In this document: positions 1 through 58,000 of the stretch, piece by piece
Numbering within the stretch: position 1 is the stretch's first letter
Layout of the letters: each line of letters begins with the position of its first letter
Origin: Zeus faber
Lineage: Eukaryota; Chordata; Actinopteri; Zeiformes; Zeidae
Reading direction: 5' to 3'
NCBI GenBank assembly: GCA_960531495.1
Contig: OY482866.1
Location: 4,150,418 to 4,214,417 of the forward strand
DNA length: 64,000 nucleotides
Position numbers and translations under genes: made by a program
The notes under the pieces: generated by a model
Database searches by the model: none
What the model was told of the DNA's origin: nothing
Seen by the model: only the letters and a program-made list of their open reading frames with translations

Positions 1-2957
1 TATTTTGTTGTGTTTTTATTTTCATCTTTTATTTATATTGTTTTTTTTACTTGTACTGTTTGTCACGCTAACATCCGAATTTCCCCCCGGATTAATAAAG
101 TTATCTTTATAAAGACTCAGTTTGGTGACATTCGCTTACAGAGCACCTTTGCTCTTATACGCAATTCTTACACAAATTTAGACTTTAATGCTGTTGAGTG
201 GACAGGCATAATTTTGATATATTGACCAATAAGGTAATTCGTACCCAAATTCTCAATTGGGATCAAAATATATAGCTCCTGGTAAATCTCAATATAGGTG
301 GTGCCTCACTTTCATTGCGCCACTGGGTTTGTTTCACCCTCTCACTCGCGTGTGCGAACTGATCTGCCAGGCCAAGCACATCTGGTACCTAGTACACTGG
401 TAGCAGGGGGCCCAGTCCGTCCCCACGCCCTCTCTCCCCACAGCTCCGGGAAGTCCGTGCAAGGGCCGCTGTAATCTAGGTGTACATTATACTGTATCTA
501 CGTTTCTAACATAGAATGTTATTGAGATGGGACCGATAAGGTTTAAATTTGTCTGGTAAAATAAATTATTTTCCAACACCGGACTGAGTTTTATGACAAT
601 GGCGTAAAAGTGCAATTGTAATCAAACTGTAGGGGCGCCTAAGCATGGGGAAAAAAAGCATTTTCAAGCATTATCTGTTGACAATTCATAGGTTGTTTCT
701 TAAGGGTAGCAGCAGCAGTTCAATCAGTAGAATCAGCAGTAAAGGCCTCCGTCAAATAGGGCTGAACAAAAGAGATGAATGCACCAAAGAAGAATGAACC
801 ATGAGAGATGTCATTGTTGCAACTATATGATTTTGTATGCAGCGGCTGACATTGCAGCAGATATCTGTTTAAATATTTCTGGGAAATTGGAATTTCAAAC
901 TCCTCTGTCTGTGATTACCCCCATTAACATAAAGCCCTGGACTATCACTTGTGAGAGAGCCTCCGTTCTCAACCCCCACCCCCATGCTCCAAACCCTTCC
1001 TTCTTCCCAGGGCTTTGATGTGCACCTCTGCCAGGATCCTGGGGCCTCCTTAATCAGTAACAGAGCAGGATAAAAGCCTAAGCAACCGATTCACCCACGC
1101 ACCCCGATCCCCTTCCCCACATAATGGCTCCTCCATCCTCTTGCTCTCCCCATCTATCTCTAGCTCGAATCTCCTTGCTCATCCTGCCCCCCCCCCCCCT
1201 CTTTGTCTTTCTTTGTCTACATACCCCTATCTTTGTATCTAGTTTTTTTTTTCCTGCTCCTCCTTGCTGGATCCCAGCCTTGTGTCTCCTGCTCTGTGTG
1301 TCTGTCTGGCAGCTCTCTACCTCCCCGGTGAGAAGATGAATGTGTTGTAGGCAGCAGGGTTGCGCCGCTAGCCGCCAGAGAACTGGCCAGCTATTGGTTG
1401 GGCTGGCCCGGTGATTCTGGGCGACTGTAAATGCTGCGGGATTAATGGCGGGTGCCCACTGGCGCTCATTGTTGAGGGTCTGCCCACTGCTGTCCCCCGC
1501 AATCTGCCACAGAGGCACTAAGCCACTTAAACACCCAGCAGGAACAGACCAAGGTTCGGCGCTAGGAGCAGGCAGGGCTGACCGAGAACGTTTTGTTGTT
1601 GGGACGTGGGCCTTGTTGTCCATACCGACCACCCTGCATTCTAAATCTTATTCTCGGGACAGATTAACTCTGCTAAGGATCTTCCTGCTCTGTTCCTTGT
1701 TGTTTTCCTCTTCTTGGAAAATAGTCATGTTTCCTGTCTGTATGACTAAGACTTGCCTCAAGAGTCTATGTAATCTCCGGGGCCTCTCCGAGGTCAGACA
1801 GGCTTTCAAAATGGCCAAAGCCTGTTTTACCTTTCTCTTTCATCCTAATCCTCTATGTGAACTTGCATTTGAGCCAAATGGCTTCAGGAAGTGTTCTCCT
1901 TGCTCTCCTCACCCATTGTGCGCAGATAAAAAGTAGATACTGGTGCAAGTCTTTGTCCAGCTCGTGCACTGTCACAGTCAATGGCTTACAAATTCATTTG
2001 ATTCTGTTCGCACACATGGCCGTGTGTGCTGATTGATGCAAGTTGTTGTTGTGAAGACACTGGGTGGCATTGTCTGTCTACCCCCCTTCCCCCTTTCCAC
2101 CACCACTCCAATGTTGTTTTAACTTTTGCCCTCCCAGGGCTGGAACTTTGTTACAAAGACTTGACATTGGTTTTGACCCCATTGCTTCGTCTCAGACGGA
2201 AGAATCAAGGCTAATAGGAAAATAAAGGGGATTTAATCATGCGTTACTATTGCAAAAACAATAACAACAATAACATTTTATTGTCACAGGGGGAATTAAC
2301 ATTGCATTTGTATGAATGTTTGATACAAATTTAAGATGCAAGTTTTTGATTTTGATGCCCTGATGCCCTGTTTGATTGTTTCCTAAATAGTTATTTTCCA
2401 AAAAGAGTTTTTGTTTTAAGAGATGCCAAGAGTGTGCAAAGCTGTCATCAAGGCAATGGGGAGTACTTTGAATAATCTAAAATGTATTTTTTTAACCCTT
2501 TTTTGGTTACTACATAATTCCATGTGTGCTATTTCATAGTTCATAGTTTCATATAATTTCATAGTGTGTACATGTTTTCAGATGTGTAGTCATTTTGGTC
2601 AAAATCAACCTTACCAAAAAAAGGGAATCACTTTTCTCTTAGCTTTCTGCAATGACACCACCACCTTCATTGGCATTTTTCAGTAGGAGCTGATTTTGGT
2701 ACAAACTGATGCTTTAGGTACTGATGACTTTATTGGTCAAGTATATTATATATATCAACCATTCAGATTATTTTATTTCTACATGGGAAAACATAAATAG
2801 TAGCCCTTAAATTACCTTGCTTCAACAGCATTATACTGGAGCCCAGAAGATTTGTGTCAACAAGGCCGTCTTGGACAACAATAGTAGTCTTTCAACTTTA
2901 TTGTGTTATGTATGGCTTGGATATTTTGGGGGGACAATTTGACACCGGAGGCGGCGG

Positions 2958-3002
<45 letters not shown>

Positions 3003-3944
3003 GCCTACACTTCAAGTGGACCATGATCATCAATCAGGGAGGGAAATATAGCGCCTTTGGTTCCGGCTGCAGGGGTTTTAACCGATTTAAAGGAAATAAA
3101 AACAATAAAGTGATGTCTATTGCCATGGACTGGGGGGCCTAGCGTAAATCATTAGCATTAGGCCAGGGAACGTATCTGACTGTCCATCAAACAAGTGATG
3201 GCAAACTGATGGACCCCCCCCCCACATTGGCTTGAGTTTAAATCCCACTTTTAACATACATCTGCAAAGAAAGTCTTTATGAAATATGAAAGCTGTCAGA
3301 ATAACTTGGATATTGTATTGATTCATATTAATTAGTCATTAATAATATTTACATTGAAAGAGATTAACAATTTCACTTGGACTTAAATTGTTGTCTGTCC
3401 CTGCTGGAGAGAATCGACTTGTTGCCACTGAGCCTCTTGTGCTGATGCAGTTTGTCCATGTTTGGCATATGCTGTCATGATTTTAGAGCCCATTCCCCTT
3501 GACACATGAAATCATTTTGCAGGTTTTGTGACTGATGCACCTTCGGTCCATAAGTCGATTATTTGGCCACTTTGGAACCCCTGTTAGTTGGCTTGTGTTG
3601 CTTTGCTGTTTTCTTTTTTCCCCTCTTATAGTCCAGTGATCAAATTTAACATGGTTAAAGAGAGGTGACAACTCTATTCTTAAAATCAAACTAAAATGGA
3701 TGAAATCTTTATGTAATAATGGCACACGTACAGAAGAATAATGAAACATTCATTAACTTGAGCACAGAACAAATACAATTCATCACAAATCACAACTTCC
3801 ACTTTTGTGACACAGCTTATTCACAATGTATTCCCTTAAAGCCGTCATGGTCTTGGATATCTGCGATTGTCCTAACTGTTGGTAAAACTGCACTCTTTTC
3901 AATTCAGTTCTTCCCTGTGCGTTTCCTTTTCGTCCTGTCTGCAG
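1..3944. other. Upstream focad intron, no exon recognised
   Basis: No stretch resembling the N-terminal part of focadhesin was found, and the open frames here do not match any family I know. The stretch holds a (GT)n tract at 2959-3000, a dispersed repeat at about 2570-2760 that recurs near 51490-51670, and a GC-richer patch at about 1300-1640 with no coding signal. It is inferred to be intron because exon 1 of the window opens in mid-codon. Confidence 0.6.
2959..3000 (+). repeat. (GT)n microsatellite
   Basis: GT tract in the first intron of the window. Its left flank resembles the left flank of the (GT)n tract before focad exon 10. Confidence 0.95.
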
Positions 3945-50263
<46,319 letters not shown>

Positions 50264-50491
50264 GACGGGGGGACCAGCAGGTGGAGCTCCTCCAACCGTG
50301 ATCCAAGCTTCACCCCCCTCTCTCCACGCCTGGAACCGCTCTCTGCCGCCGTTGTTTAAGTACATCAACAACATCTGTATGTTGCTGTACATTGGGATGA
50401 ACTCCTGAGTAATTCTGTCATGCATGATGAATGTATTGCTACCGTGTTTACTTTTTTAGCGTTAAAGCTTTGAGACAGAAATAGGATTGCC

Positions 50492-50497
50492 ATTAAA
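50492..50497 (+). terminator. Candidate poly(A) signal ATTAAA of focad
   Basis: First plausible poly(A) hexamer after the focad stop, 229 nt downstream, in CCATTAAATC and followed by T/A-rich text. It is a variant hexamer, so assignment is tentative. Confidence 0.45.
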
Positions 50498-50671
50498 TCT
50501 TGCTTTAAATAAGCAATTTATTCATATTGTGAAGAGGAATGTATTTTGTGGAAAAAGTCACATACATACATTTTTTTTTAAGTTTCCCCAGCAAAATCTG
50601 ATTAAGAAAAATATATAAAAAAAAAAAAAAAGAATTTGCCGTTTTTAATTTGAATTTGGGGTTGTATCGGT

Positions 50672-50738
50672 AAGACTTTCCATACTTCAAACCTGATGAA
50701 GGTTTGGTCTGCTTCAGGTTGGAAGTATGGAAAGTCTT
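50672..50738. repeat. 25-bp inverted repeat just past focad
   Basis: The arms 50672-50696 (AAGACTTTCCATACTTCAAA..) and 50714-50738 pair with one mismatch around a 17-bp loop. It lies about 175 bp beyond the candidate poly(A) signal. Confidence 0.85.
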
Positions 50739-50851
50739 GCCTGGCTGGGAAATTAACTAAAACAAACTGCTTTTATTAGACTTCCTTTAAGTCCAAATGA
50801 AATTGAAATGCATTTTTGTAAAAAGAAAAAAGTAACACAAAAAAATATTCA

Positions 50852-51414
50852 CCCGTCAGCCACAACATTAAAACCACCTGCCTAATATTGTGTTGCTCCC
50901 CCCCGTCCCAGCAAAACAGCTCTGTGTCCTGTGGTATCTGGCACCAAGATGTTAGCAGCAGATCCTTTAAGTCCTGGAAGTTGCAAGGTGGGGTCTCCAT
51001 ACATCAGGCTTGTTGTTCCAGTGCATCCCACAGATGCTCCATCAAATTGGGATCTGGCAATTGAGATATTACATTAATGAGCCCATGGGCGCCATGACCC
51101 TGTCGCTTATTCACTGGTTGCCCTTCCTTGGAGCACTTTTGGCAGGTACTAACCACTGCATACCGGGAACACCCCACAAGATCTGTCCTTTTGGAAATGC
51201 TCTGACCCAGTCGTCTAAGCATCATAATTAAGCCCTTGTCATAGTCGCTCAGATCCTTACGCTTGCCCATTTTTCCTGCTTCCAACACATCAACTCCAAG
51301 AACTGACTGTTCACTTGCTGCCTAATATATCCCACCCCTTGAGAGGTGCCATTGGAACAACATGATCAATGTTATTCACTTAATCGGTCAGTGGTTTAAA
51401 TGTTGTGGTTCATC
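50852..51414 (-). mobile_element. Decayed, internally deleted Tc1 element (family D)
   Basis: The ends CCGTCAGCCACAACATTAAA and AAATGTTGTGGTTCATC are inverted repeats. On the - strand the remnant includes [20 protein letters not shown], then [20 protein letters not shown] of the DNA-binding domain, and [15 protein letters not shown] from the catalytic end, joined by a deletion. Intergenic between focad and hacd4. Confidence 0.8.
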
Positions 51415-51415
51415 T

Positions 51416-51456
<41 letters not shown>

Positions 51457-52292
51457 GATAGATAGATACATCTGCTCTGAATATGGTCTGAGCTGTGTAG
51501 TCATTTTGGTCAAAATCTAGATAACGGAAAGGAAGAATTTACCTAAATGTACCTAATTTACCTAAATTTATCTTTCTTCAATCATACTGTAGTGCTAGCT
51601 ATGTTGGTATTTATCCTGATTTGTTGGTACAAATACTTTCGGTACTCATGACTTTATTGGTAAAATATGCCCAGAGGCAGGCATAGACACTAGTAAATGA
51701 TTACACTTTAAAGCTAGGTTAAAAACTAAGAACAAAATAAGCTTGATTGATTATATATTGATTATAAGACCAAATCATTCAGTAACTGAATAATAATTAA
51801 ATGGACCATAATAATCAATAAGATGCAGCACTATTATAGGATGTTTGGATATATGTTTTGATGGAATATTAAGAGAAAAACTATTTTATTTTGAGTTACT
51901 ATCATTAATAATAGTTATAATGATTTTTTTTTTCTTTTTTGTACTAATTAACATTTTTTTCAGTTTATCATTGAGGGCCTAATGCTCCTCCCTGTGAATC
52001 TGACAGGGGCAATTCTCTACCGTAACAGAAACCCTGGATCAAGTCAAGTTTTTTTTTGCCACGTACCATTTCAACAAGTGCTTGAAACTTGAACATCGGC
52101 TGCTTTTATAAGCCGCAGCGTGGTAGTGCCATGGAAAACAGTTCAAACATTACTTAAAAAATGAACAAAACACCATGGAGGTGGCCTTTGAGCACTTAAA
52201 GGCAGCGGCAAGATTCCAAAGCAGCATTCCTTCCTTCCACTGCCCTAACCTTTGGTTCACACCCTTTTCCGACCCGTCCCAACGTGTTGAAG
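51415..52292. other. Intergenic space with (GT)n and hacd4 3' flank
   Basis: (GT)n at about 51418-51453, then a dispersed repeat (about 51490-51670) sharing GTGTAGTCATTTTGGTCAAA with 2583-2602. The hacd4 3' UTR must lie at the right end. AATAAA on the - strand at 51885-51890 is a possible but distant poly(A) signal. Confidence 0.45.
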
Positions 52293-52372
52293 TCACTTTT
52301 TGTGCTTCTTGATCCATTTCTCCAGCTGGTGTTTCCTCTCTTTCAACAGCTGCCACACTGTGACCGACGCAC
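52293..52372 (-). CDS. hacd4: hacd4 terminal coding exon
   Basis: Acceptor TGTGTTTACAG on the - strand. It encodes [20 protein letters not shown] then KKHKK and TGA (52295-52293). The short basic cytosolic tail replaces the human YSERR..KKKKM end. Its phase fits the preceding exon (two bases to complete a Gly codon). Confidence 0.85.
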
Positions 52373-53311
52373 CTGTAAACACAAGAGGTGACTGTGGGGG
52401 ATGACAGGGATCCTAGATCAACATACTCTATACAATATCTGCCTCTACACAATATCTGTAAACTAGCCATTTGAAAAGTAATTCAAAAAGGTTACTGATT
52501 GTGATTCAATGAAAGGACGAAGAAAATGGTATTACCAACTGCAAGGATAGGTAGGTAAACCTTGAGGATGATGGGAAGGTTGGTGGAAACAGGGAGACTG
52601 TGTTGGAGCGAGGCCGTGTTTACCATTTCAAAATGAGGCAAAGCCTGGTACACAATAATGCCTAGAAGAAAAATTGGCAAAATGAATACCGTTGTGCCAC
52701 GGCCAGTGTCATTTATATACATTTTGAGTACAGACAAGTCATCGTCGATGGTTCTGAAAAGCAATACGAGAGTTTCTTCTGTTTATTAGTGGGCCGGCTG
52801 TCTCTGTTGCACACAGAACGGATGTTGGAATGGTCTCTCACACACTTCCTGGCGTTTTATCACTATTGCTGTGCCAACACATTTCCGTTAAACCTCACCC
52901 TAGGTTACAAAAAAAAAAAAAGTTCTTCCTGTTCTATGTAGTCTATTTCAAGCAACTTTTCATGGTATATTTCGTAATGATGGGGCTGTAACAGGTTCAT
53001 CTTGTCTTTACTATGGTTTATGATGTGTGCTCTGTGTCGGCGTGTTGACCCTGCAGCCTTCAATTGTCACTGGTTATACTGTCACTTCAGTCCGTTTTCA
53101 AATCAAATCTCTAATAATCGCAGCTTGTGTTGCCATTTCCGGAAAACCAGAAATATAGCAGATATCTCCTGAAGGAGGCTGTAGGTCAATATGGAGAAAC
53201 AGTTGCGGTGTCTGACTACTTTTCTTAAATGTAGCGAGATCGATTCCAGACAGTAAAAAAAACCTTGAATCAAGCAAAATCCCAATTGGGTGGGGAATTT
53301 TTTTTCTTCGG

Positions 53312-53364
<53 letters not shown>

Positions 53365-54969
53365 GTGGGGCAAAAAAGTATTTAGTCAGCCACCAATTGT
53401 GCAAGTTCTCCCACATAAAAAGATGAGAGGCCTGTTATTTTCATCATATGTAAACCTCAACTATGAGAGACAAAATGAGAAAAAAATAATCCAGAAAATC
53501 ACATTGTCTGATTTTTAAAGAATTTATTTGCAAATTATGGTGGAAAATAAGTATTTGGTCAATAACAAAAGTTCATCTCAATACTTTGTTATAAATCCTT
53601 TGTTTGCAATGACAGAGGTCAAACGTTTTCTGTAAGTCTTCACAAGGTTTTCACACACTGTTGCTGGTATTTTGGCCCATTCCTCCATGCACATCTCTAG
53701 AGCAGTGAGGTTTTGGGGCTGTCGCTGGGCAACACGGACTTTCAACTCCCTCCAAAGATTTTCTATGGGGTTGAGATCTGAAGACCGGCTAGGCCACTCC
53801 AGGACCTTGAAATGCTTCTTACGAAGCCACTCCTTCGTTGCCCGGGCGGTGTGTTTGGGATCATTGTCATGCTGAAAGACCCAGCCACGTTTCATCTTCA
53901 ATGCCCTTGCTGATGGAAGGAGGTTTTCACTCAAAATATCACGATACATGGCCCCATTCATTCTTTCCTTTACACGGATCAGTCGTCCTGGTCCCTTTGC
54001 AGAAAAACAGCCCCAAAGCATGATGTTTCCACCCCCATGCTTCACAGTAGGTATGGTGTTCTTTGGATGCAACTCAGCTTTCTTTCTCCTCCAAACACGA
54101 CAAGTTGAGTTTTTACCAAAAAGTTCTATTTTGGTTTCATCTGACCATATGACATTCTCCCAATCCTCTTCTGGATCACCCAAATGCTCTCTAGCAAACT
54201 TCAGACGGGCCTGGACATGTACTGGCTTAAGCAGGGGGACACGTCTGGCACTGCAGGATTTGAGTCCCTGGCGGCGTAGTGTGTTACTGATGGTAGCCTT
54301 TGTTACTTTGGTCCCAGCTCTCTGCAGGTCATTCACTAGGTCGCCCCGTGTGGTTCTGGGATGTTTGCTCACCCTTCTTGTGATCATTTTGACCCCACGG
54401 GGTGAGATCTTGCGTGGAGCCCCAGATCGAGGGAGATTAACAGTGGTCTTGTATGTCTTCCATTTTCTAATAATTGCTCCCACAGTTGATTTCTTCACAA
54501 CAAGCTGCTTACCTATTGCAGATTCAGTCTTCCCAGCCTGGTGCAGGTCTACAATTTTGTTTCTGGTGTCCTTTGACAGCTCTTTGGTCTTGGCCATAGT
54601 GGAGTTTGGAGTGTGACTGTTTGAGGTTGTGGACAGGTGTCTTTTATACTGATAACGAGTTCAAACAGGTGCCATTAATACAGGTAACGAGTGGAGGACA
54701 GAGGAGCCTCTTAAAGAAAAAGTTACAGGTCTGTGAAAGCCAGAAATCTTGCTTGTTTGTAGGTGACCAAATACTTATTTTACCGAGGAATTTACCAATT
54801 AATTCATTAAAAATCCTACAATGTGATTTCCTGGATTCTTTCCCCCCATTCTATCTCTCATAGTCGAAGTGTACCTATGATGAAAATTACAGGCCTCTCT
54901 CATCTTTTTAAGTGGGAGAACTTGTACAATTGGTGGCTGACTAAATACTTTTTTGCCCCACTGTATATA

Positions 54970-55009
<40 letters not shown>

Positions 55010-58000
55010 CACACACACACACCAATCAGCCACAACATTAAACCAAGACACTAGCAGCAGATCCTTTAAGTCCTGGAAGTTGCAAGGCAGGGACCCCCTT
55101 GTTGTTCCAGCACATCCCACAGATGCTCGATCAGATCGGACCCTAACCCCAGCAATCCACATGATGTAGAAGAATGTGATTCATCAGAGCAGGCCACCTT
55201 CTTCCACTGCTCCATCGTCCAGTTCTGATGCTCATGTGCCCATTGTGGGAAATATCTATATACACTGATCATCCACAGCATCAAAACCACTGACAGGTGA
55301 AGTGAATAACATTGATCATGTTGTTCCAATGGCACCTATCAAGGGATGGGACATATTAGGCAGCAAGTGAACAGTCAGTTCTTGAAGTTGATGTGTTGGA
55401 AGCAGGAAAAATGGGCAAGCGTAAGGATCTGAGCCACTTTGACAAGGGCCAAATTATGATGGCTAGACAATTGGGTCAGAGCATCTCCAAAAGGACAGGT
55501 CTTGTGGGGTGTTCCCGGTATGCAGTGGTTAGTACCTACCTAAAGTGCTCCAAGGAAGGACAACCGGTGAACCGTCGACAGGGTCACATGCGCCCATGGG
55601 CTCATTGTTGCGCGTGGGGAGCGAAGGCTAGCCCATCTGGTCCGATCCCACAGAAGAGCTACTGTGACACAAATTGCTGAAAAAGTTAATGCTGGTTATG
55701 ATAGAAAGGTGTCAGAACACACAGCTTGCTGCGTATGAGGCTACAGAGCCGCAGGCGGGTCAGAGTGCCCATGATCCCTGTCCACCACGGGAAGCGGCTA
55801 CAGTACAATAGCCACATGAGCGTCAGAACTGGGCCATGGAGTAATGAAATAAGAATCACGTTTTCTCTTACATGTGGATGGCCACGGTTTGGGTCTGATC
55901 GAGCGTCTGTGGGATATGCTGGAACAAAAAGACCGATCCATGGGGGCCCCACCTCACAACTTACAGTATCTGCTGCTAACATCTTGGTGCCAGATACCAG
56001 AGGACACCTTCAGAGGACTTGTGGAGTCCATGCCTTGACAGGTCAGAGCTGTTTTGGTGGCATGGGGGGAACTTACACAATATCAGTGGTTATTAGTGGT
56101 GGTTTTAATGTTGTGGCTCATCAGTCTATATACTGTATATACACACTGACTATTAGAAACACCTATACATCAACTTATTCATGCAATTATCTAATCAGCC
56201 AATCGTGTGGCAGCAGTGCAATGCATAAAATCATGCTGATACGGGTCAGCAGCTTCAGTTAATGTTCACATCAACCATCAGAATTAGGGAAAAAATGTGA
56301 TCTCAATGTTTGACCATGGCATAATTGTTGACGCCAGACGGGCTGCTTTGAGTATTTCTGTAACTGCTGAACTCCTGGGATTTTCACATACAACAGTTAC
56401 TAGAGTTTACTCAGAATGGTACAAAAAACATCCACTGAGTGACAGTTCTGCAGATGGAAACACCTAGTTGATGAGAGAGGTCAACAGAGAATGGCCAGAC
56501 TGGTTCAAGCTGACAGAAAGGCGACAGTACTTTGTACAATTGTGGTGAGCAGAAAAACATCTCTGAGTGCACAACACGCTGAACGTTGAGGCGGATGGGC
56601 TACAACAGCAGAAGACCATGTCGCGTTCCACTTCTGTCAGTCAAGAACAGAAAGCTGAGGATGAGGTGGGCACAGGCTCACCAAAACTGGACGGACTGGA
56701 ACAATGTAGCCTGGTCTGATGAATATCGATTTCTGCTGAGGCACACACATAGTAGGTCCAGAATTTGGCACCAACAGCATAAATCCATGGACCCAACCTG
56801 CCTTGTGTAAACAGTCCAGGCTGGTGGCAATGGTGTAATGAGGGGAATTTTTTCTTGGCACACTTTGGGCCCGTTAATACCAGTCAATCAATGCTTCTAT
56901 GCCATAGCCTATTTGAGTATTGATGCTGACCATGTGCAATTGTCCATCCTTTCATGGCCACAATTTACCCATCTTCCAATGTCTACTTTCAGCATGATAA
57001 TGCACTTTGGCGGACCAAGGAGCGCGGTTAAGCCACCGCTGCAGACAGCAGCATGGCTTCCTTCCCCGCGACTGCACAGCCGACCCGAGTCAGCAGAATC
57101 AATGCCCGCGAGGCGCTAATCGGTCCGATCCCGGGCAGGGAGCTTTCTTAATCTTGGTCTGTCTTGCAGAGGAGATCAGCGCACAGGCTCGTCAGCTGAC
57201 CAGGAGCCAGACCAGAACGCCATTCCTCTTGCACCGACCTCATTATTCTTTATTATTTATCCTTTCGGCAAGCGAGCCTTTTTATTCCGTTTGTTTAATA
57301 AAAACTCACACCATGTCTGCAACCCACGACACGAAAGACTCCGTCTCCCTCCCCAAACCCATACCTGTGGGAAGAGACTCCCACAAGTGGCTCCTGAACA
57401 GGGACCTAGAAAGGGCAGGGTGTCGAGTGAAAGGCACCCTGGAGCCGATCTGCTGACTGCGGAAGCTCCTCGTGGACTTGACTTGTGGGAGTCTCTGCAC
57501 ACAGGTACGGGTTTGGGGAGGGAGTCTTTCATGCCGTGGGTTGCAGACATGGCAAGGTTTTTAATAAACAAACTGAATAAAAAAGCCTGCTGGCCAAAAG
57601 GATAAATTATACAGAATTATGAGTTCTGGCGCAGGAGGAATGGCATTCCGCTCTGGCTCCTGGTCAGCTGACAATGTCCTCTCCAAGACAGACAAACATT
57701 AAGAGAGCTCCCTGCCCCGGATCGGACCAATCGGCACCGTGCGGGCATTGATTCAGCTGACTCGGGTAAGCTGTGCGGTCGCCGGGAAGGAAGCCATGCT
57801 GCAGCTGCAGGTTAACCGCGCCCCTTGGTCCACCACATTCACCACGCCCTCTCAAAAAAGTAATCTCAAACTGGTTTCATAAACATGACAATGAGTTCAA
57901 TATTCTGAAGTGGCCTTCCTAGTCACCGGATCTGAATTCGATAGAACACCTTTGGAGTGTGATAGAATGGGAGATTCACATCATGAATGTGCATCTGATA

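Noticed and set aside
1078..1632. 184-residue open frame on the - strand
   Set aside because: No family resemblance, low-complexity Arg/Gly/Ser-rich composition, GC-rich strip open on both strands; taken as chance.
2854..3142. Open frames rich in Cys-Val or Thr-His
   Set aside because: They are translations of (GT)n/(CA)n tracts here and at 15200-16200, 20534-20800, 28420-28720 and 38640-38900.
52150..52470. 106-residue - strand frame spanning the last hacd4 exon
   Set aside because: Wrong frame relative to the conserved exon; the genuine frame is the one joined to the preceding hacd4 exon.
53948..54616. 222-residue + strand open frame
   Set aside because: Antisense shadow of the intact Tc1 transposase; the same shadow occurs at 12247-12801.
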